The position numbers and the translations under genes are program-made. From Iodobacter sp025352645 (GTDB lineage: Bacteria; Pseudomonadota; Gammaproteobacteria; Burkholderiales; Chitinibacteraceae): a stretch of DNA of 64,000 bases. Position 1 is the first letter of the stretch. Every line of letters starts with the position of its first letter. The stretch covers positions 15,683 to 79,682 of the forward strand of contig NZ_JAWQUO010000024.1 in assembly GCF_033446605.1 (NCBI RefSeq), read 5' to 3'. Below, piece after piece: positions 1 to 6,978 of the stretch. The notes below the pieces were generated by a model, which ran no database searches, was not told the DNA's origin, and saw nothing but the letters and a program-made list of their open reading frames with translations.

Positions 1-378
1 CCGCCTGTGCGGGAATGACGACGCTTATTTTAGTTACTTTCGGAAACTGATGGCCCAATACATACATGATTCAATGTACGTATGAAGTTATGAAAAAAAA
101 TACTATAATTATCTTTGCATAAATATTGTATAATTCGTAATACTAATCCAACTACCATAGTATATTTTTTTCATAAAAAAATAATATAATCTTAATAATC
201 ATTGTTAAAAAACAAACATTTTCACTAAAAAATCATAAATAAATAGAAAATATTTAAATTAAAAAAATACTTATTATTGATTCAACATGGTTTTGAAATA
301 AAATACGGCTCATAAGAAAATAAAATATATTTTACAATTAGCATATTTTCAAATTAGCTATTTTAATGGAATCTCAAA
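1..378. other. AT-rich intergenic region with repeat tail
   Basis: No gene is seen here. Bases 1-22 look like the end of a REP-type repeat (a GCGGGAATGACG core, like the repeats near 42943 and 54699). From about 90 to 378 the DNA is very A+T-rich with long A and T runs, unlike the rest of the left half. It probably holds the promoter of the following gene, but I cannot place -35/-10 boxes with confidence. Confidence 0.5.
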
Positions 379-1488
379 GTGGCTTTTTCATTTATCCGCA
401 AAATCATTGCGCCAAACACCTCAGGCAATATCACCTTAGAAAACGAGAGTGATGCAGCACCCATCGTTGCAGAGGAGTCTGGTTTTGACCTAAGCCAGCT
501 CAGTATAGAAGTGATTGATAACGATTCACTGCTCACCCCAATCCAAGAAGAAGCTGCGATGCTGCACGCCAGCGGCCAAAGTATTGCTGCCGCAAAAATC
601 CTACACTCAGAACTAAAAAAAATAGCAGGTTTACACCAAACTGAAGCATGGCTCATGCTTTTTGAGCTTTTACAGCAAAATAATGATAAACAACTGTTTG
701 ATAAAGTGGCCCTTTTATTTGTTTTAGAGTTTGAAAAAACCCCGCCCACCTGGCGCCAACATTCGGTAAAAGCCAGCAGCGAAGCGCAAAACTACTATCA
801 GTTTCCAGCCATACTTAGCCATAGCAATATCGATAAAGAACTACTCGCCTTCCAAGCCGCACTACAAGCTTGCAGCAGCTTACGTATTGATATGGCCAAA
901 ATCAAAGAAATAGACACCATTGCAGCGGCAGAGCTGCTAGCAGTTTGGCAGCGCAGCGTTAAAAAAGGCATCCGCTTACAACTACTAGGCAATCACGAAA
1001 TAGAAACCCTGCTACGCAGCCGGATTCAAACATCAAGAGCGATTCCTGCTGAAGCGCCACTTTGGCTGCTCTTGATTGAGCTGCAGCAAATCCAAGGTTT
1101 ACAAGATGAGTTTGAAAATTTAGCCGTCGATTACGCAATCACTTTTGAAGTCTCGCCCCCTTCTTGGATCGAGCCTGATCAGCATGCGGTGCTTATCCCA
1201 GCGGGCCCAATTGAACCCGTCAAAAAGCAAGATCGTTTATATATTGAAAGCGATATTCTCAATACTAAGCCTGAGCAAATTGCGGCGATTCGTGATTACG
1301 TCCAGCAACGCTCGTTCCCTGTACTTGATTTTAGCCATGTACACCGAGTAGATTTTGATTCAGCAGGGCAATTACTTGGTCTTTGCATGGATAAGCCACA
1401 GCAAATCACCCTTTGCCATGCCAATGCCTTAGTCGTTGCCTTGTTTCGCATCATGGGCATTACTGAGCTAGTGACGCTATCTAGCTAA
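379..1488 (+). CDS. double STAS-domain protein
   Basis: A 369-aa cytoplasmic protein with no signal peptide or membrane segment. It appears to be built from two copies of one module. Each copy has an alpha-helical part ending in a PPTW or PPSW motif (near residues 125 and 265) followed by a STAS-like beta-alpha domain. The STAS cores are a DMAKIKEIDTIAAAELL stretch near 175-190 and DFSHVHRVDFDSAGQLL near 330-345. STAS domains usually mediate protein-protein or nucleotide-dependent signalling, as in anti-sigma antagonists, or act in lipid-asymmetry transport. The exact role here is unknown. The start is GTG at 379, with GGAA seven bases upstream; no in-frame ATG fits. It lies just before hslV but is separated from it by a terminator. 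Confidence 0.75.
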   Translation: MAFSFIRKIIAPNTSGNITLENESDAAPIVAEESGFDLSQLSIEVIDNDSLLTPIQEEAAMLHASGQSIAAAKILHSELKKIAGLHQTEAWLMLFELLQQNNDKQLFDKVALLFVLEFEKTPPTWRQHSVKASSEAQNYYQFPAILSHSNIDKELLAFQAALQACSSLRIDMAKIKEIDTIAAAELLAVWQRSVKKGIRLQLLGNHEIETLLRSRIQTSRAIPAEAPLWLLLIELQQIQGLQDEFENLAVDYAITFEVSPPSWIEPDQHAVLIPAGPIEPVKKQDRLYIESDILNTKPEQIAAIRDYVQQRSFPVLDFSHVHRVDFDSAGQLLGLCMDKPQQITLCHANALVVALFRIMGITELVTLSS

Positions 1489-1528
1489 TAGCGAATCTCT
1501 CGATCCGCCACTAAGGGTATTTCTTGGC

Positions 1529-1554
1529 TACAAGCACAATCATGCTTGTATTTT
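1529..1554 (+). terminator. Rho-independent terminator after STAS gene
   Basis: An 8-bp perfect stem (TACAAGCA / TGCTTGTA) with a 6-base loop is followed by TTTT. It lies 40 bp past the STAS stop. It also covers the first possible ATG of the hslV frame (1546), which argues that hslV starts further downstream. Confidence 0.7.
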
Positions 1555-1602
1555 GCAGCCCAAGCCGCCATCTGCCCTAGATGCTTATTAAGGATGCTTA
1601 AG

Positions 1603-2136
1603 ATGGAACAATTTGACGGCACTACCATTGTCTCTGTACGCCGTGGGGATTTAGTTGCAGTAGGCGGCGATGGTCAGGTCACGCTGGGGAATGTAGTGAT
1701 CAAAGGCACGGCTCGCAAAGTGCGTAAGCTTTACAACGATAAAGTGATCGTTGGCTTTGCAGGTGGCACAGCAGATGCTTTCACCTTGTTTGAGCGCTTT
1801 GAAACCAAACTAGAAAAACACCAAGGCCACCTCACCCGCGCCGCCGTAGAGCTAGCCAAAGATTGGCGCACCGATCGCATGCTACGCCGCTTAGAAGCGA
1901 TGCTGATTGTGGCCGATAAAACCGCCACACTGATTATCACCGGTAATGGCGATGTGCTAGAACCCGAGCACGGTATTGCTGCGATAGGCTCTGGCGGTGC
2001 ATTTGCGCAATCTGCAGCCAGAGCGCTCCTAGAAAACACCGATTTAGCCCCCGATGTGATTGTCAAAAAAGCCCTAGAAATCACTGGCGATATTTGTATC
2101 TATACCAATCAAAACCATACCATTGAGACCATGTAA
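1603..2136 (+). CDS. hslV: ATP-dependent protease peptidase subunit HslV
   Basis: Proteasome-like threonine protease subunit (177 aa) of the HslUV (ClpYQ) complex. It forms a double hexameric chamber that degrades unfolded or regulatory proteins delivered by the HslU ATPase. The TTIVSVRRGD motif gives the N-terminal nucleophile Thr7 after removal of MEQFDG, a short propeptide typical of beta-proteobacteria. The GxxAD and TGDICIYTN segments are also family features. I chose ATG 1603 because AGGA lies 8 bases upstream and the longer frame from 1546 begins inside a terminator. An ATG at 1594 is the alternative. The usual partner gene hslU does not follow: the next gene is a response regulator, so HslU must be encoded elsewhere. 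Confidence 0.93.
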   Translation: MEQFDGTTIVSVRRGDLVAVGGDGQVTLGNVVIKGTARKVRKLYNDKVIVGFAGGTADAFTLFERFETKLEKHQGHLTRAAVELAKDWRTDRMLRRLEAMLIVADKTATLIITGNGDVLEPEHGIAAIGSGGAFAQSAARALLENTDLAPDVIVKKALEITGDICIYTNQNHTIETM

Positions 2137-2155
2137 ACTAAGGACTCAATTGACG

Positions 2156-2226
2156 GTAGCTTGGTGCTGAAGAAGCCCAACAATCCTATTAAGAATGTTG
2201 GCTTCGCATACTCAGTACCAAGCTAC
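2156..2226. repeat. palindromic intergenic repeat (GTAGnTTGG family)
   Basis: Imperfect inverted repeat of 71 bp: GTAGCTTGGTGCTGA on the left pairs with TCAGTACCAAGCTAC on the right, with an inner AGCCCAAC / GTTGGCTT pair. The same family, better preserved, lies between hemA and prfA (15224-15300). It could act as a weak transcript end for hslV. Confidence 0.75.
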
Positions 2227-2395
2227 GGTTAGATTAATATCTAATACTAAATCGTGTATTAAGCATATAAACTTTCATCCAGCCTATCACTCCCTTTAAA
2301 AAAACCAAGGGCAATCATTCGGCCATAAGTCATGTTATTCAACAAAATAGCCATAGCCAGCTATAAAGAAATGTAAATTTAAGCGGCGATCCATC

Positions 2396-3211
2396 ATGGC
2401 AAAACACTTTTCTATTGGCGAACTACGCGTTATTTTGCTAGAGCCATCCCCAGCGCAAAATAAACTGATTACCGCCAAACTAAAACTACTTGGCATTGGC
2501 GATATCATTTCTTTTGAGCAAGGCTCACAAGCGCTTGCCTCCTTAAAAATAGACAACAGCCCTAATCTAATTCTCAGTGCCATGTATTTAAAAGACATGA
2601 CCGGAATAGAGCTACTTACCCAGCTACGCGACAATCCCGATACACAAGACATTGCCTTTATATTAATTTCCAGCGAAACCCAGCCCAAAGTATTAGAGCC
2701 GCTTAGGCAGCTTGGCGCTTGTGCCATTATTCCTAAGCCCTTTACCTCAGAAAACCTAGACCATGCGCTTTGTGTATCGCTTGATTATCTATCTGAAGAT
2801 TTAACGCTAGATCAAGATGATTTAGAGCTAGATATGCTGCGCGTATTACTAGTTGACGATTCTAAAGCAGCACGTAATTACATGCGTAAAGTATTAGAAA
2901 ACCTAGGCGTGCGTAATATCAAAGAAGCTGGCAATGGCCATGAAGGGGTGCAGCTTTTAGAAGAGAGCGTGTTTGATTTATTAATTACTGACTACAATAT
3001 GCCCGAAATGGATGGCAAAGAATTAATTGAATTTGTGCGCAAAAATAGCTGGCAAAGCAATATCCCCATCCTGATGGTTTCATCCGAAAGCGATGGTGGC
3101 CGCCTTGCCGCCGTTACCCAGGCAGGCGTATCAGGCATCTGCGATAAGCCTTTCGAGCCATCCGTAGTACGCGGCTTACTTGAGCGCATCTTACGTGAGC
3201 AACAACCTTAG
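2396..3211 (+). CDS. tandem receiver-domain response regulator, first receiver degenerate
   Basis: A 271-aa protein consisting of two CheY-like receiver domains with no output domain. The second receiver (about 147-270) is intact: Asp154/Asp155 acidic pair, phospho-acceptor Asp199 in LLITDYNMPEMDG, and Lys251 in the DKPF motif. The first (about 10-130) has the fold and Lys114 (PKPF), but Glu16 replaces the acidic pair and Ser61 stands where the phospho-acceptor Asp should be. It is therefore probably not phosphorylated and may act as a protein-interaction or regulatory domain. No kinase gene is adjacent. Stand-alone receivers like this often act in phosphorelays or chemotaxis, but the partner is unknown. 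Confidence 0.85.
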   Translation: MAKHFSIGELRVILLEPSPAQNKLITAKLKLLGIGDIISFEQGSQALASLKIDNSPNLILSAMYLKDMTGIELLTQLRDNPDTQDIAFILISSETQPKVLEPLRQLGACAIIPKPFTSENLDHALCVSLDYLSEDLTLDQDDLELDMLRVLLVDDSKAARNYMRKVLENLGVRNIKEAGNGHEGVQLLEESVFDLLITDYNMPEMDGKELIEFVRKNSWQSNIPILMVSSESDGGRLAAVTQAGVSGICDKPFEPSVVRGLLERILREQQP

Positions 3212-3339
3212 AGTCTGTTATTGTTTGATTTGCAGCTCAGCTAAGCCAAAATACCGGCTTAGCCGACAGTTTTAAGCTTTTCTACCTATTCCCTAATTCA
3301 GCGGTTCATGATTTTGCTGTAAACCGCTAGAATGTCGCC

Positions 3340-4305
3340 ATGTTGCATACACTTACAATCATACGTCAGCTCAATGCTGATGAATTCACCTCCGGCGAAG
3401 CCATTGCCAAACAGTTGGGCGTATCACGCTCGGCGGTTTCAGCCGCGCTTAATCGCAGTGCCGATTTTGGTATTGAGCTAGAGCGCCGCCATGGCGTAGG
3501 TTATAAACTCACTCAGCCCATTGAATGGCTAGATGTGCCTAGCATCACCCAAACGCTCAGCATTAATAGCCCATTTAGCCTGAATTTAATTGATGAGATT
3601 GAATCTACCAACCGCACTTTGCGCCAAGAAAGCGCCGCTGCTGGCTCGGTATTGGCCGCAGAATGGCAAACGGCGGGCCGTGGCCGCCTAGGCCGCCCTT
3701 GGGTAGGAAGCTTAGGCGGCAGCTTATTGTTTTCTTTGGTTTGGCGTTTTAATGGCGGGATCAGCCGCTTGGCAGGCTTAAGCCTTGCCGTTGGGATTGC
3801 GCTAGCCAGAGCATTAGAGCAACAAGGTTACCATGGCATAGGGCTTAAATGGCCCAATGATTTACTCTGCCCCAAAGGCAAGCTAGCGGGTATTTTGATC
3901 GAGCTATCTGGGGACGCTTTAGGCCCTGCAGATGCAGTGATTGGGATTGGCCTTAACTTACGCCTATCCCCAAGCGAGCGCCTACACGCCAATCATGCAG
4001 CAGATTTAAGCGATTGCAGCGGGCCTAGCCCTAAGCGAAATCTGCTTTTCGCCAGCATTTTAAATGAGCTAGCCGAGTTATTACCACGCTTTGACCAAGA
4101 CGGCTTTGCCCCCTTACGCTCAGAGTGGGAAGCCAGACATATTTGGCAGGGCGAGCAGGCAAGATTAATTTCACCAAACGGGCTAGAAAGCAGCGGCAAA
4201 ATCATTGGCATTGCCGAAGATGGCGCCTTACGCATTGCAGGAGAAAATGGCTTGCAAGTGGTTTATGCTGGCGACATTAGCTTACGTAAGGTAGCAGCAG
4301 CGTGA
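3340..4305 (+). CDS. birA: biotin--[acetyl-CoA-carboxylase] ligase / biotin repressor BirA
   Basis: Bifunctional enzyme (321 aa). It makes biotinyl-5'-AMP and transfers biotin to the AccB carrier protein; with its N-terminal domain it can repress biotin genes. Residues 1-60 form a winged HTH (GEAIAKQLGVSRSAVSAAL). The ligase domain has the GRGRLGRPW biotinyl-AMP loop at 113-121 and KWPNDLL further on, and a small C-terminal SH3-like domain ends the protein. It overlaps coaX by 4 bp (GTGA) and coaX overlaps the SPOR gene by 4 bp, so the three are surely co-translated. This birA-coaX order is common in beta-proteobacteria. bioA lies elsewhere in this window (18437-19780). Confidence 0.93.
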   Translation: MLHTLTIIRQLNADEFTSGEAIAKQLGVSRSAVSAALNRSADFGIELERRHGVGYKLTQPIEWLDVPSITQTLSINSPFSLNLIDEIESTNRTLRQESAAAGSVLAAEWQTAGRGRLGRPWVGSLGGSLLFSLVWRFNGGISRLAGLSLAVGIALARALEQQGYHGIGLKWPNDLLCPKGKLAGILIELSGDALGPADAVIGIGLNLRLSPSERLHANHAADLSDCSGPSPKRNLLFASILNELAELLPRFDQDGFAPLRSEWEARHIWQGEQARLISPNGLESSGKIIGIAEDGALRIAGENGLQVVYAGDISLRKVAAA

Positions 4306-5036
4306 GCTTACTACTAATAGACCTTGGTAATAGCCGAATCAAATGGGCTTATGGCAATCCACCTTGGGCCTCTGTGGGCTATAGCTTTACCCCAGATGTA
4401 GCACAATTGCTTCAGCAATTGCTCGCCCTGCCCCGTCCCGATGCCATTCATGGCTGCACGGTTGGCCAGCCTGAAGCGGCACTTTTGCTAGAGCAATTTT
4501 GCCAGCAGCAATGGGGCCACAGCATTCAATGGCTAAAGGTAAGCCGCAATGCTTTGGGGATACACAATGCCTATCGCCATTTAGAGCAGCAGGGGCCAGA
4601 TCGCTGGGCGGCAGTCCTCGGTGCACGCAGCTTGTTTCCTAACCGAGCCTTAGTGATTGCCAGCGCGGGCACCGCACTTACTGTGGATGCACTGACAGAA
4701 GACAACGAGTATTTAGGTGGCATGATTTTGCCCGGGTTAAGGCTGATGAAATCTGCCCTTGCCCAGCAAACAGCAAGGCTTACTTTAAGCGAAGGTGCTT
4801 TTCATGATTTTCCGCGTTGCACCACCGATGCAATTGAGACTGGCTGTATCAGCGCCATGGCTGGCAGTATTATTGCCATGCAAACGCGTTTAGCCCGCCG
4901 AGGCGATACGCCGCTCTGTATTATTTCTGGAGGCGATGCCGCCTTGATCGCCCCCCATTTACCTCATCAACCCATCATCGCCGAACAGCTCGTCCTACAC
5001 GGGCTGGCTGCACTTGCTCAGGATATTCATCAATGA
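4302..5036 (+). CDS. coaX: type III pantothenate kinase CoaX
   Basis: First step of coenzyme A synthesis: ATP-dependent phosphorylation of pantothenate. The 244-aa protein is an ASKHA-fold kinase with the N-terminal phosphate loop DLGNSRIKW (Asp7), a GPDRWAAVLGA motif carrying the catalytic Asp, and the second phosphate motif SAGTALTVD. Start is GTG, overlapping the birA stop (GTGA). Type III enzymes are not feedback-inhibited by CoA and need a monovalent cation. Another pantothenate/CoA pathway gene, panD, lies at 10901-11281 but is not in the same operon. Confidence 0.93.
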   Translation: MSLLLIDLGNSRIKWAYGNPPWASVGYSFTPDVAQLLQQLLALPRPDAIHGCTVGQPEAALLLEQFCQQQWGHSIQWLKVSRNALGIHNAYRHLEQQGPDRWAAVLGARSLFPNRALVIASAGTALTVDALTEDNEYLGGMILPGLRLMKSALAQQTARLTLSEGAFHDFPRCTTDAIETGCISAMAGSIIAMQTRLARRGDTPLCIISGGDAALIAPHLPHQPIIAEQLVLHGLAALAQDIHQ

Positions 5037-5740
5037 AATGGTTGTGCGCGCTGCTCCTTGCTGCCAATTTAATCCTTTGGGGCTACAACTCATTGCAAAC
5101 CAAGCCCGTCAGTACCCGAGCCAATGCGCAGATTAATGCTGATAAAGTAAAATTGGTGGCTAGCTTGCCAGTGATTGTGGTTAATCGCCCTAGCCCAACA
5201 CCGCTACCTGAGGTTATTACGCCAATTTCTGCCCCAACAGCAACACCCAATTCAATACCAACGCCAAGCCCAACTCCTATTCCAAAAACTACCGTGTGTA
5301 TGCGTTGGAGTGGCACAGGGCAAGAGCAAAGCGACACCATGCGCCAGCGCCTTAAATCACTCGGTTTAGCCAGCAGCGAAGCCAATATCAGCGGCAAAGT
5401 TTGGGTGTATATCCCACCACAAACAGATCTTGAGCTAGCTAATCGCAAAGCCCAGCAGCTTAGCAGCCAGGGCGTGCAAGATTACTACGTGATTAATAAT
5501 GGTGGCAGATGGCAAAACGCCATCTCACTCGGCGTATTCAGCAGCCGCGAAGGCGCTGAAAGACGTTTGAATGAATTAAAAAACCAAGGAGTAAAATCAG
5601 CCGTGGTCAGAGAGCGTGACGACAGCCCATCCCATACCGTGTTTACGCTGCGCAAAATCAGCCCAGAGCAGCAACAAAAACTAGAAAAGCTCAACAGCCA
5701 GCTTAAAGGTGCTCAACTGCAAACCAGCAATTGCTCTTAA
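5033..5740 (+). CDS. SPOR-domain membrane protein
   Basis: A 235-aa inner-membrane protein. It has one N-terminal membrane segment (about residues 3-18, WLCALLLAANLILWGY), then a Pro/Thr/Ser-rich periplasmic linker (about 45-85), then a SPOR domain (about 120-210) containing the GKVWVYIPP and ISLGVFSSREGAERRLNEL features. SPOR domains bind denuded glycan strands of peptidoglycan at the division septum. The start overlaps the coaX stop (ATGA), making this the last gene of the birA-coaX unit. A hairpin follows at 5755-5780. Confidence 0.85.
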   Translation: MKWLCALLLAANLILWGYNSLQTKPVSTRANAQINADKVKLVASLPVIVVNRPSPTPLPEVITPISAPTATPNSIPTPSPTPIPKTTVCMRWSGTGQEQSDTMRQRLKSLGLASSEANISGKVWVYIPPQTDLELANRKAQQLSSQGVQDYYVINNGGRWQNAISLGVFSSREGAERRLNELKNQGVKSAVVRERDDSPSHTVFTLRKISPEQQQKLEKLNSQLKGAQLQTSNCS

Positions 5741-5754
5741 GCAAATAATGAAGC

Positions 5755-5780
5755 GGCTGAGGCAATCTTCAGCCTCAGCC
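5755..5780. terminator. probable bidirectional terminator hairpin
   Basis: An 8-bp perfect stem GGCTGAGG / CCTCAGCC lies between the convergent SPOR and LysR genes and overlaps the LysR stop codon. There is no clear U-tract, so strength is uncertain. Confidence 0.5.
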
Positions 5781-6734
5781 CAGCACGATCCGTGGCAATA
5801 GCCACGGGGCTGCGGCGGATATAACGGGTAGATAGCGCTCTCGCATCAGCGCAATGCTGTCGTCCGCAAGCAACTCGGGTAGGTTGCCAAGCTCATCGCT
5901 ACGCGCAAGCAGAGTCAGCTCGCGGCAAAATTCGCCCTCGGGCACGGGTAAGCATTGCACTTCACCTGTTTTGATTCCGCCGTGAAATAAGCAGAGCGGC
6001 GTGGTTAGAGTCCAGCCTAAGCCCGCTTTGACCATTTGCAAAATCGCGTAGGAGTTATCCAGCTGCATGCGTAGTGGCGGATGAATGCTCCAGGTTTGTA
6101 GCTGGTTTTCAATGCTGCGACCAATCACCGTGGATTGGTTGTAGCGAATAAAATCCAGCGCCGCTGCCAGCGTGCGTAAGCTATTCACTGGGCCTTTAAA
6201 ATCAAGCGGCAGCACTAAAATAAACGGTTCACGCAGCAGGCGGCGGCGAAATAGCTCGGGGTGGTTAGGCACTGCATCATCAGACAAAATGATATCGACC
6301 CGCCGATTAAGCAGGGCATCGGCATGTAGGTGCGATTGCCCAGTCACCATCGACCAGTGCGCAGTGCGGCGCTTAATCGCGGCGACCAGCTCTTTGCCCA
6401 CGCTAATTGCTAATGAATCCACCAGTGCAATCCGCACATGCTTAAGCGGCGTGGCTTCCTGACGGCGAAACTCCAAACTTACGCGGCGAGCCTCGCTTAA
6501 TAAGTGCTCCGCCTGCTCATAAAACTTACGCCCTAGCGGTGTCAGCATAGGTGGGCGCTGCGATCGATCGAGCAGCTGCACATGCAATTGCACTTCAAGG
6601 TTAGCAATGCTTTGCGAAACGGACGATTGCGTCATCCCCAGCCGCTGCCCCGCCGCCGTCATCCCCCCCGCCTCGACAATCGCGGCAAAGACTTCCAAGC
6701 TTTTTAAATCAAAACCAATCGGACTCGCAGCCAT
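5775..6734 (-). CDS. LysR-family transcriptional regulator
   Basis: A 319-aa regulator with an N-terminal winged HTH (about 8-66; SLEVFAAIVEAGGMTAAGQRLGM followed by the recognition helix TQSSVSQSIANLE) and a C-terminal periplasmic-binding-like effector domain (about 95-300). LysR proteins bind a small ligand and usually control a divergent gene. The divergent neighbour is the M16 peptidase at 6979, with a 244-bp A+T-rich intergenic region. That peptidase is a possible target but not a demonstrated one. The effector cannot be told from sequence. Confidence 0.9.
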   Translation of the reverse strand: MAASPIGFDLKSLEVFAAIVEAGGMTAAGQRLGMTQSSVSQSIANLEVQLHVQLLDRSQRPPMLTPLGRKFYEQAEHLLSEARRVSLEFRRQEATPLKHVRIALVDSLAISVGKELVAAIKRRTAHWSMVTGQSHLHADALLNRRVDIILSDDAVPNHPELFRRRLLREPFILVLPLDFKGPVNSLRTLAAALDFIRYNQSTVIGRSIENQLQTWSIHPPLRMQLDNSYAILQMVKAGLGWTLTTPLCLFHGGIKTGEVQCLPVPEGEFCRELTLLARSDELGNLPELLADDSIALMRERYLPVISAAAPWLLPRIVLG

Positions 6735-6978
6735 GCTGTTTCCATTGCGTTAGTTTTATTCAAAACCACAGAGCACATCAAACTCAACGTTTTAATATGT
6801 CCAACTGTAAAATACGCTAAGTCTGGCGTAATTGTAAATACGAGGCTCCACCAGCGATATCAATCTCTGCCTAAATAAAAATTACAAATTCTTACTTATT
6901 TTTTTCTAAAATAAAAAGCTACGTATAATGCCATTGACTTAAATTTCAAAAATATCTCATTACAAAAGAAGATTTTTT

